Assembly: GCF_019933235.1 (NCBI RefSeq)
Contig: NZ_CP082945.1
Span: 1,612,001-1,676,000, forward strand
DNA length: 64,000 bases
Reading direction: 5' to 3'
From: Streptomyces angustmyceticus
GTDB lineage: Bacteria; Actinomycetota; Actinomycetes; Streptomycetales; Streptomycetaceae
The notes beneath the pieces were generated by a model, which saw only the letters and a program-made list of their open reading frames with translations, was not told the origin of the DNA and ran no database searches. The position numbers and the translations under genes are program-made. Below are positions 1 through 6,891 of the stretch, piece after piece; position 1 is the first letter of the stretch; each line of letters begins with the position of its first letter.

Positions 1-302
1 TCGGCGGCATGGACGGAGCGCCGGTCGTTCCGCGTGGCCGCGGCCAGCCGGTACAAGTGCGCGCGGGCGTCCGCGTCGAGGCGCAGCGCGCGGCTGAGCG
101 CGTCGGCCACCTGGGGTGAGGGATTGCGCTCGGCCGTGTTCCAGGCGGGTGTAGTAGTCGGCGTTCACTCCGGCCAGGACGGCGACCTCCTCGCGGCGCA
201 GTCCGGCGACTCTGCGGGCCCCGTAGCCGCCATGCCGACGCCCTCCGGCCGCAGGCCGGCGCGGCGTGTGCGCAAGAAGTCTCCCAGGTGGTTGTCGTCC
301 AT
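1..302 (-). pseudogene. frameshifted XRE (MmyB-like) regulator, cut by window edge
   Basis: An ATG at 302 opens MDDNHLGDFLRTRRAGLRP, the usual N-terminus of Streptomyces XRE regulators of the MmyB-like type. The next family block (RRVAGLRREEVAVLAG, then NADYYTRLE) continues in a second frame after about 229. The following block (NPSPQVADALSRALRLD) is in a third frame after about 134. Two small indels therefore break the DNA-binding domain. The rest, including any ligand-binding domain, lies beyond base 1. A sequencing error cannot be excluded, but two separate shifts favour real decay. Confidence 0.7.
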
Positions 303-447
303 GTGTTCCTGGCTAGGCGGCAGCCCGGTGTGCTGCCTGGGCGTGGCACACCCAGGCAGCACGCGTCCTGGTTGATGGCCGCTGACCTGCCCAGACTCGG
401 TGGAGCGGGAAAGACCGCACCATTCGAGGAGAGGAGAGGAGTCCGCC

Positions 448-714
448 ATGGCCGGGACCGTTGAGGGCGACCACGTCGACGTGGTCGGGATGTGGGTGAC
501 CGCGGATGGTCACATCCGTCAGGAGCTGCTGCCGGACGGCCGCTACGACGAAGCTCGCGGCGAGCGGCGCAGCGCGTACACCGGCCGGTACACGGTGACC
601 GGCAGCCACCTGGACTACGTCGACGACACCGGGTTCACCGCCACGGGCGACCTCCGGGACGGAGTGCTGTATCACGAGCACCTCGTGCTCTACCGGGAGC
701 AGAAGTCGTCGTAG
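448..714 (+). CDS. Atu4866-family small beta-barrel protein
   Basis: 88 residues, starting at an ATG about 8 nt after the strong ribosome site GAGGAGAGGAG. The pattern GMWVTADGHIRQELLPDGRY, then YTGRYTVTGSHLDYVDDTGF and a closing HEHLVLYRE, is that of the Atu4866 domain family, small beta-rich proteins of unknown biochemical role. There is no signal peptide or membrane segment, so it is probably cytosolic. It lies 116 nt upstream of an SDR oxidoreductase on the same strand and is commonly found beside such enzymes. The function is unknown. Confidence 0.8.
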   Translation: MAGTVEGDHVDVVGMWVTADGHIRQELLPDGRYDEARGERRSAYTGRYTVTGSHLDYVDDTGFTATGDLRDGVLYHEHLVLYREQKSS

Positions 715-830
715 AGGAGGCCGGGCCGCGGCCGCCGTGGTCACCGGGGGCGAATCCGCCGTCGGCGGACCAAGAAGTCCCGACACAGCAGTCAGTCAGC
801 CAGCAACAACGAGAATCAAGGACCATATCC

Positions 831-1589
831 ATGACAGGACCACGACTTGACGGCAAGGTCGCGCTGATCACGGGCGCGACCGGCGGCCTCGGCACAGCGA
901 CCGCCGAACTCTTCGCCCGCGAAGGCGCCCGGCTAGTGATCACCGATGTCGCCGAAGGCCCCCTGCGGGACCTGTCCCACCGGATCGGGGAACGCGGCGC
1001 GAAGGTCGTCGCTGCCCGCCTCGATGTCTCCTCCGCGCGGGAGTGGGACGAAGTGATCAGCGTCGTACGCGACCGGTTCGGAACGCTGGACGTGCTCGTG
1101 AACCTCGCCGGCATCCTGGACTGGCCAGGTATCGAGGACACGCAGGAAGAGGCTTGGGACCGCGTCATCGACGTGAACCAGAAAGGCACATGGCTCGGCA
1201 TGAAGGCGGCGTTGCCGCTCCTGCGTGCGAGCGGCAACGCGTCGGTGATCAATACGTCGTCAGTACTCGGCCTGGTAGGAAGCGGTGCAGCTGCGGCCTA
1301 CCAGGCGTCCAAGGGGGCCGTGCGCCTGTTGAGCAAGACCGCCGCGGTCGAGTACGCCCGGCAGGGAGTACGGATCAACTCGGTGCATCCCGGGGTGATC
1401 GCCACGCCGATGATCCAGGAACTTCTGGACGACCAGGGCGACCAGCAGCCGGACATCCAACGCACCCCCATGCGCCGAGCCGGCCGTGCCGACGAGATCG
1501 CGCCCGCGATCCTCTTCCTGGCCTGCGACGACTCCTCGTTCGTCACCGGCTCGGAGCTGGTGGTCGACGGCGGGCTCACCGCGCACTGA
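831..1589 (+). CDS. SDR family NAD(P)-dependent oxidoreductase
   Basis: 252 residues, a classical short-chain dehydrogenase. The cofactor motif TGATGGLG lies near residue 15, and acidic TDVAEG after beta-2 suggests NAD(H) preference. NLAG, the catalytic Ser in INTSS, the YQASK tetrad (Tyr/Lys) and a C-terminal FVTGSELVVDGG are all present, so the enzyme should be active. The ATG at 831 is used because the cofactor fold begins at once; upstream in-frame sequence is low-complexity. The substrate cannot be told from sequence; 3-oxoacyl or hydroxysteroid-type substrates are common for this subfamily. It is followed by a second SDR. Confidence 0.88.
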   Translation: MTGPRLDGKVALITGATGGLGTATAELFAREGARLVITDVAEGPLRDLSHRIGERGAKVVAARLDVSSAREWDEVISVVRDRFGTLDVLVNLAGILDWPGIEDTQEEAWDRVIDVNQKGTWLGMKAALPLLRASGNASVINTSSVLGLVGSGAAAAYQASKGAVRLLSKTAAVEYARQGVRINSVHPGVIATPMIQELLDDQGDQQPDIQRTPMRRAGRADEIAPAILFLACDDSSFVTGSELVVDGGLTAH

Positions 1590-1756
1590 ACGGCCCGGCC
1601 GTGCGACGTCCACGACGGCCTGCTGTGAACGCAGCGCCCCCGTGAGCGCGTCAACGGCTTGGCCCACCTGGCCCGTTCACCGTGTCACTGCACAGCACTT
1701 CAGGTGCCCCGCACCGGCGCCTGCACTCACACTCGCCTTCTCCAGGGACCGCACCC

Positions 1757-2533
1757 ATGACACCTGCAACTGCGTCCGCCGAAGCATCCGAATCCGCCGA
1801 GTTCGCTGGGAAGAGCGCCCTCGTCACCGGGGCCGCGCGCGGCGTAGGCAAGGAGACCGTGGCGCTCCTCTACGCCCGCGGTGCCCGCGTCGTCGCCGTC
1901 GACCTACGCCCTGACATCACGACTCTGCCGGACGAGTTTCCCGGCGTACTCGCGATGTGCGGCGACATCACGCAGGAAGAGACCGCCGCCCGCGCGGTGC
2001 AATCGGCCCTGGACACCTTCGGAGGACTGGACATCCTGGTGAACAACGCCGGACGCACCCTGAACAAGCCCATCACCGAAACCACCGCCGAGGACTGGGA
2101 CGCTGTGATGGCGGTCAACGCCCGCGGCGCCTTCTTCTGCACCCGCGAAGCCTTCCGGGCCATGAAGAACCGCGGCGGCGGCGCCATCGTCAGTACCGGC
2201 TCTTACACCTGCACCGTCGCCCTGCCCGAAGGCGCCGCCTACAGCGCGTCGAAGGGCGCTCTGGCCCAGCTGACCAAGGTGCTCGCCGTCGAGGGCGGGC
2301 CACTGGGCATCCGCGCCAACATCGTTGCCGCAGGTGTCATCGAGACCGATTTCCTCGACACGATCCGCTCCGACAGCCGTGCGTACCTGGCGTCCTTCGC
2401 CGACGTGCAGCCCCTGGGTCGAGTCGCACAGCCCGAAGAGATCGCCGAGGTCCTGTGTTTCCTCGCCTCACCACGCTCGAGCTTCATCACAGGAGCCGTG
2501 GTCGCCGCTGACGGCGGCTTCACCGCGGTCTAG
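1757..2533 (+). CDS. SDR family oxidoreductase (FabG-like)
   Basis: 258 residues, a second classical SDR 167 nt downstream of the first. It has TGAARGVG near residue 24, VDLRPD (acidic, NAD-type) after beta-2, NNAG, a catalytic Ser in VSTGS, YSASK, and FITGAVVAADGG at the end. The chosen ATG gives about 15 extra residues before the fold and lacks a clear ribosome site, so the true start could be slightly different. It is not a close copy of its neighbour, so the pair is not a recent duplication. The substrate is unknown. Confidence 0.86.
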   Translation: MTPATASAEASESAEFAGKSALVTGAARGVGKETVALLYARGARVVAVDLRPDITTLPDEFPGVLAMCGDITQEETAARAVQSALDTFGGLDILVNNAGRTLNKPITETTAEDWDAVMAVNARGAFFCTREAFRAMKNRGGGAIVSTGSYTCTVALPEGAAYSASKGALAQLTKVLAVEGGPLGIRANIVAAGVIETDFLDTIRSDSRAYLASFADVQPLGRVAQPEEIAEVLCFLASPRSSFITGAVVAADGGFTAV

Positions 2534-2534
2534 C

Positions 2535-2750
2535 GCCGCATTGGCCGCATCCACCGCCTGACCCGCTACGTCCGCGGCCTTGTACACCGCCTTCGCCGCG
2601 GCCTCGGCATGCTTCGCTGCGTCATTGGCGGCATTGCGCGACTGCCGCGCGGCCACCGCGGCCTGCCGGACATTGGTCTGCGCCGCCTCAGCTGCACGCG
2701 TGGCCTGACGTAAGTCAGCACCCGCTATCAGCGCCGTCCTGCCGCCAGGT
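2535..2750 (-). pseudogene. remnant of an alanine-rich ALF-repeat-like protein
   Basis: On the minus strand a frame open across this stretch reads as heptad-like alanine-rich helix, for example AARQSRNAANDAAKHAEAA followed by AADVAGQAVDAANAAL. This resembles the coiled-coil repeats of ALF-repeat proteins of Streptomyces. There is no credible start with a ribosome site, and the frame runs into the end of the upstream SDR gene, so I read it as a fragment. It could also be chance, since alanine-rich frames arise easily in GC-rich DNA. Confidence 0.35.
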
Positions 2751-2867
2751 ATGCCTCGGTGATGTCGCGCCTCGCCCCTTCCCCCAGGCTGCCACCATAG
2801 GGAGGGTCCGCCCGTTCACCGGTTCACCCGTTCGGCAGCACGCCGCGCCTGCGGGCCGGGGCACCCC

Positions 2868-2873
2868 TAGCAT
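2868..2873 (+). promoter_or_regulatory. -10 box TAGCAT for leaderless psiE-like gene
   Basis: TAGCAT fits the TANNNT consensus and is followed by exactly 7 nt and then GTG at 2881. That spacing places the transcription start on the initiation codon, a common leaderless arrangement in actinomycetes. No convincing -35 box is visible. Confidence 0.45.
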
Positions 2874-2880
2874 GCTGACT

Positions 2881-3408
2881 GTGCGCCCCATTCTCCCGAA
2901 GATCGAGGGCGGCCGGGTACAGGGCCTCCTGCAACTCATCGAGGACGGCATCCACCTCGTCGTCGCAGCGCTCCTCGTAGTGCTCGCGGGGCTCCTGGCC
3001 ATCGGGGTCGTCCACGACGTCATCAGGTCGATCCAGGGGCCGTACCGCGAGGATGCGGTCGTTCTCTCCGCCCTGGACAACGGCCTTGTGCTGTTCATCG
3101 TGGCCGAGCTGCTCCACACCGTCCGCCTCACCATCAGAAACCAGACCCTCGACGCGGAACCGTTCCTCGTCGTCGGCCTGATTGCCGGCATCCGCAAGGT
3201 GCTCATCGTGACGGCCGAGGCGGAGAAGTCCTTCCGGTGGAACGTCGAGGGGATCGAACTGCTCATCCTGGCGGGGCTGATCCTCGTGATGGCGACAGCG
3301 GCGTACGTGTGGCGGCGTTCGACGCGGCCGGGAGACTACTTCCCGCTCCAGGAGGCGGGGCGCTCCCCGTCGCCGGCGCCGTCATCCCCCTCGGTGCGCG
3401 GGTCCTGA
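2881..3408 (+). CDS. PsiE-family (phosphate-starvation-inducible) membrane protein
   Basis: 175 residues from GTG 2881, chosen because a TAGCAT box lies 7 nt upstream; an in-frame ATG at 2872 is the alternative. Four hydrophobic segments are visible, beginning with LVVAALLVVLAGLLAIGVV and ending with LLILAGLILVMATAAYVW. The VLSALDNGLVLFIVAELLHT and FLVVGLIAGIRKVLIVTAE motifs are typical of the PsiE family. PsiE is induced by phosphate starvation in E. coli; its biochemical role is unknown, but it recurs in stress-tolerance islands. The tail from about residue 150 is proline/serine-rich and cytosolic. Confidence 0.85.
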   Translation: MRPILPKIEGGRVQGLLQLIEDGIHLVVAALLVVLAGLLAIGVVHDVIRSIQGPYREDAVVLSALDNGLVLFIVAELLHTVRLTIRNQTLDAEPFLVVGLIAGIRKVLIVTAEAEKSFRWNVEGIELLILAGLILVMATAAYVWRRSTRPGDYFPLQEAGRSPSPAPSSPSVRGS

Positions 3409-3411
3409 TCC

Positions 3412-3640
3412 GTCACCTTCCGCCTCCATGGCCGCCCGCACCCGCTGTCTTCGCGAGCAGAGCCGACGTACCGTTCCAGGGGGGTGCGGCTCACGGCCGT
3501 CGCGTGGTCCTCCAAGGCCCGTTTCTGCAGTTCCGCCCCGCGCCGCACCACCGGGCGCCGGTCCCTGGCGGCGGCGTCCTCCCACGCGTGGAGAGCCCCC
3601 TCCACGCGCCCCAGCCCGGATTCCGTGCTGGCGCACGTCG
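3412..3640 (-). pseudogene. fragment resembling the C-terminus of the FUSC protein at 6892
   Basis: A minus-strand frame contains AWED, then RPVVRRGAEL, RALEDHATAV and RTPLERYVGS. The C-terminal tail of the FUSC membrane protein in this window has AWEG, DPVVRRGAEL, GALEELTAAL and TTPLERDVEP in the same order and spacing. The matching frame has no recognisable upstream domain and no clear start, so it is most simply a gene remnant. It may instead be the end of a small protein sharing that tail domain. Confidence 0.35.
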
Positions 3641-3826
3641 ACTGCGCGCTGGCGCACGCCGACTGCCGCCCGTTGCCGCAGCACCGTGCCCTGGATGTCC
3701 GCCAGGTCCAGAACCTGTGCCTGGCCGTCCTCCACATCGCACCCGTCCAGCGCGGTGGGCGTGCAGGTCCCCGGAGACTCTCCGAAGCTGGATCAGGCGG
3801 TTACCTCTCACCGAAATGGAGACATC

Positions 3827-3889
3827 ATGAGCATTGCCGTTGTGCCACGGCCCGGCATGGGTGGGTGCATCCGCCAAATGAACGAGTGA
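3827..3889 (+). CDS. 20-residue upstream ORF (possible leader peptide)
   Basis: ATG at 3827 follows GGAGA by 5-6 nt and reads MSIAVVPRPGMGGCIRQMNE before TGA. The stop is 6 nt before the GTG of the APC permease, and the purine-rich GAGTGAG that would serve as the permease ribosome site overlaps the end of this small frame. The layout suggests translational coupling or a control leader. It is too short to recognise by family and may be fortuitous. Confidence 0.35.
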   Translation: MSIAVVPRPGMGGCIRQMNE

Positions 3890-3895
3890 GTTTCC

Positions 3896-5710
3896 GTGAC
3901 CCTCGGGCTTGCGCCCAAGAAACCTCACCCCAAGGTCCCACGGCGTCACGGCGAGGGCGGAAAGTCCCACCTGACCGTGCTCCAGGGGCTGGCCGCCCTA
4001 TCACTGGACGCCCTCAGCTCGGTCGCGTACGGCCCGGAGGCCATCGTCGTCGTGCTGGTGACCGCCGGTTCGGGCGCGCTCACGGCGATGCTGCCGATCA
4101 CCCTGGTCATCGCCGGGTTGCTGGCCGTCCTGGTCGTCTCCTACCGCCAGGTGATCGCCGTGCACCCGGACGGCGGTGGAGCCTACGCGGTGGCGAAGAA
4201 AGATTTGGGCAGAACGGTCAGTCTGATGGCCGCGGCCAGCCTCATCATCGACTACGTCCTCACCGTCGCCGTCAGTCTCGCCGCCGGCGCCGCGAGCCTC
4301 GCATCGGCGTTTCCCGTCCTTTCCGATCATCTTCTGGCCGTATGCCTGATCGCGCTGTTCCTCCTCACCGTCGTCAATCTGCGCGGCATCGCGGACAGCG
4401 CACGGGTGCTGATGCTGCCCACAGTGCTGTTCATCGTCAGCGTGATCGGTGTCATCGTCGTGGGGCTGTTTCGAGCCCATCCCGCAGCCACGGTCGGAAC
4501 ATCCCAGTCCTTCCCCGCCGTCGAGGCGCTGGGTGTGCTCCTGGTGCTCAAGGCGTTCTCCGCCGGATGCTCGGCGCTGACCGGGGTGGAGGCCATCGCC
4601 AACGCCGTTCCGATGTTCCGCCAACCACGCGTCAAGCGGGCGCAACACACCGAGCTGATGCTGGGGTTGCTGCTGGGCGCCATGCTCATCGGACTGTCGT
4701 TGCTGATCCGTCGCCATCACGTGGTGCCACGCGGCGGTGTGACGCTGCTGGCCCAGCTGACCGCCGGCGCCTTCGGGACCGGCTGGCCCTACTACGCCAT
4801 CAGCCTCATCGTCACTCTCGTGCTGGGCATCGCCGCGAACACCAGCTTCGGCGGCCTTCCGGTCCTGATGAGCGTCCTCGCCAAGGACGACCGTCTCCCT
4901 CATCTGTTCGCCCTCCGCTCGGAGCGGCCCGTCCACCGCTGGGGCGTCGTGGCACTGGCGGTGCTGGCCGGCGTCATGCTGGTCGTCGTCAGTGCCGACA
5001 CCCAGCGCCTGATCCCGCTCTTTGCCATCGGCGTCTTCGTCGGCTTCACCATCAGCCAGATCGGCCTCGTCCGGCACTGGAGCATGCAACGCCCCGACGG
5101 CTGGTTGCCCCGGGCGTTGGTCAACGGCGTCGGGGCTGTGCTGACCGGCGTCGCCGGAATCGTCCTGCTCGCCACCAAGTTCCTCGCCGGTGCCTGGATC
5201 GCAGTCCTCACCGTGCCGCTGCTGATGCTGCTGTTCTCCCGGATCGAGCGCTATTACACGCGCGTTCGCGACCAACTCGGATGGGACGGCACCCCGCCAC
5301 GCCCCACACGAACCCACAGTCTGGTCATCGTCCCCCTGGGCAGGGTCGACATGGTCGCCGCCGCCGCCCTCAACGCCGCGTCCTCATTGGGCGATGAGGT
5401 CGTCGTGGTCGCCGTCTTCGACGACCGGACGAAAGCGGACGCTATGCGCGCCGACTGGGCACGATGGAACCCCGGCCCACGGCTAGACATCATCGACAGC
5501 CCTCAGCACTCCCTGGTGCATCCAGTCATCGGCTACGTCGAGCAGCTCGCCCGCAACGACAGGCAGGTCGCCGTACTCATTCCCCAGGCGGAACCCCTGC
5601 ACGGCCGCTACCGGATTCTCCAGAACCAAAGGGGCATTCTCATGGCCGGCCTGCTGAGTTCCCGCACCGACGTAGTCGTATGCCTGCTCAAACTCCAGTT
5701 GAACCTGTGA
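3896..5710 (+). CDS. APC-superfamily permease (KimA/YdaO-like)
   Basis: 604 residues from GTG 3896. After a basic, cytosolic N-terminus, LSLDALSSVAYGPEA is the first-helix signature of APC-superfamily transporters of the YdaO/KimA group. About twelve hydrophobic segments follow to roughly residue 460, then a soluble tail of about 140 residues that resembles a nucleotide-binding regulatory fold. In Bacillus, KimA is a high-affinity K+ importer regulated by c-di-AMP; other relatives carry amino acids, so the substrate here is uncertain. The gene sits in a stress-related block next to psiE and the DUF1931 gene. Confidence 0.85.
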   Translation: MTLGLAPKKPHPKVPRRHGEGGKSHLTVLQGLAALSLDALSSVAYGPEAIVVVLVTAGSGALTAMLPITLVIAGLLAVLVVSYRQVIAVHPDGGGAYAVAKKDLGRTVSLMAAASLIIDYVLTVAVSLAAGAASLASAFPVLSDHLLAVCLIALFLLTVVNLRGIADSARVLMLPTVLFIVSVIGVIVVGLFRAHPAATVGTSQSFPAVEALGVLLVLKAFSAGCSALTGVEAIANAVPMFRQPRVKRAQHTELMLGLLLGAMLIGLSLLIRRHHVVPRGGVTLLAQLTAGAFGTGWPYYAISLIVTLVLGIAANTSFGGLPVLMSVLAKDDRLPHLFALRSERPVHRWGVVALAVLAGVMLVVVSADTQRLIPLFAIGVFVGFTISQIGLVRHWSMQRPDGWLPRALVNGVGAVLTGVAGIVLLATKFLAGAWIAVLTVPLLMLLFSRIERYYTRVRDQLGWDGTPPRPTRTHSLVIVPLGRVDMVAAAALNAASSLGDEVVVVAVFDDRTKADAMRADWARWNPGPRLDIIDSPQHSLVHPVIGYVEQLARNDRQVAVLIPQAEPLHGRYRILQNQRGILMAGLLSSRTDVVVCLLKLQLNL

Positions 5711-5938
5711 CCCCGTCACTCACGTGACGGCGCCCCCAGTGGCACACCATCAAGTTCTTTCATCAGGGAGGGCCATTGATTCCCCGAACCTGCCACGCAT
5801 GGCGCCTCTTCGCCCCGCCGAACTTGAAGGTCAGGGCTGTAGGTAGCCACACCTGCGCGGCCGCCGCTCGCCAAGCCGGGCGGGGGCGGGTGGCTCTGGC
5901 CCCTGGAGGGGTGACCTGCGCAATCCGGGCAGGGCCGG

Positions 5939-6388
5939 CTACAGGAGCAGGTCGAAGATGGCGGTCGCGCCCTCCCAGTGCTTGGTCTGGGGGTTTTTGA
6001 CGTCGGGGTACATGATCTTGAAGGTTTCGGCGAGTGCCACGCTCAGCCCGCCGATGATCTCCGGGTACCGGGCCTCGGCCTCCTCACTGGGTGCCCGGTC
6101 GAGCAGGGGGTGCGCGGCCAACTGCTCGAGGATCGGCTTGAGCTCGACCTCCTCGTCCAGCTGCCGGAACCGGTGAATGCTCTCCTGAAGCCCCTTGGTG
6201 ATCGGTAGATCCCACAGTTCGACGATGTCCCGGTCGTTCGCCTTGGCCGCGGCCTGGGCGACGAGCAGGAGGTCGTAGAGCTTGCCGTCGACGAAGTCGC
6301 TGTACCGCTTCAGATCGTTCTTGTCCACGTCGAGACTTGCGGCGGCACGGAAGAACCTTTCGAACCTGGACACGCCCATCACGGTCAT
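5939..6388 (-). CDS. DUF1931 histone-fold protein
   Basis: 149 residues. The start ATG at 6388 has a purine-rich GAGGAGGCGAAAGG ribosome site; longer frames upstream lack one. MGVSRFERFFRAAASLDV, then DLKRYSDFVDGKLYDLLL, and a second half with PILEQLAAHPLLDRAPSEE and IIGGLSVALAETFKIMYP are the two histone-fold halves of the DUF1931 family. These are single-chain pseudo-dimers related to archaeal histones. Known structures show the fold; the cellular role in bacteria (DNA binding or otherwise) is not settled. It is transcribed away from the FUSC gene. Confidence 0.88.
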   Translation of the reverse strand: MTVMGVSRFERFFRAAASLDVDKNDLKRYSDFVDGKLYDLLLVAQAAAKANDRDIVELWDLPITKGLQESIHRFRQLDEEVELKPILEQLAAHPLLDRAPSEEAEARYPEIIGGLSVALAETFKIMYPDVKNPQTKHWEGATAIFDLLL

Positions 6389-6878
6389 GCCTTTCGCCTC
6401 CTCGCCCTCGGTGACCAGCCCACACCGGCGACTGTCCGCCCACCGGCGCGCAATGCCCAGTTCCAGGATTCCAGACACCACCGGGGCACGCCTGCGCATG
6501 CCAGGCCGAAGCCGTGGCGCTTATTTCACCTGACAGGCCAAGCGATCGGAACGTTCCCGGAATTGGCCGTGACGGCTTCATCCCCCTGCCCCGCCCCATG
6601 AAGACGATGACACGACCGAATGGAGAAGATCCCAAGTAGCTGCTCTCACTCGCCCAGGCGAACACTCAGCCGGCAACCCGGCTCCCGGAACCCGAGCGCA
6701 GCCGCCACACATCGGGATGCCGCGGGGCCGGCGCCCGTGACAGCGGCACCTGGATCGGCCCCGTCTGGTGGCAGGCGTTCCGGCCGGACTCCTCGGTTCG
6801 TTCCCGGGCGGCACCGCGTGGTAGCTCACGTGGACGGGTGCACGGTGCGGCTGACGGCGGACGGCCCCGGCCTCGCCC
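6389..6878. other. intergenic region between divergent DUF1931 and FUSC genes
   Basis: About 490 nt with no supported gene. Open frames here are short antisense or low-complexity frames. It must carry the promoters of both divergent genes; only the FUSC -10 box at its right end is clear to me. Confidence 0.5.
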
Positions 6879-6884
6879 TAAGCT
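6879..6884 (+). promoter_or_regulatory. -10 box TAAGCT for leaderless FUSC gene
   Basis: TAAGCT fits TANNNT and ends 7 nt before GTG 6892, so the predicted transcript would begin at the initiation codon. This supports GTG 6892 over the GTG at 6838. Confidence 0.45.
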
Positions 6885-6891
6885 CGGCGCC

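Noticed and set aside
3760..3895. c-di-AMP (ydaO) riboswitch before the KimA-like permease
   Set aside because: The idea fits the family, but I could not recognise the conserved riboswitch blocks; a covariance-model search would decide.
4001..5317. A 438-codon antisense frame across the APC permease
   Set aside because: His/Asp/Gln-rich sequence typical of the reverse of a membrane protein; no motif or ribosome site.
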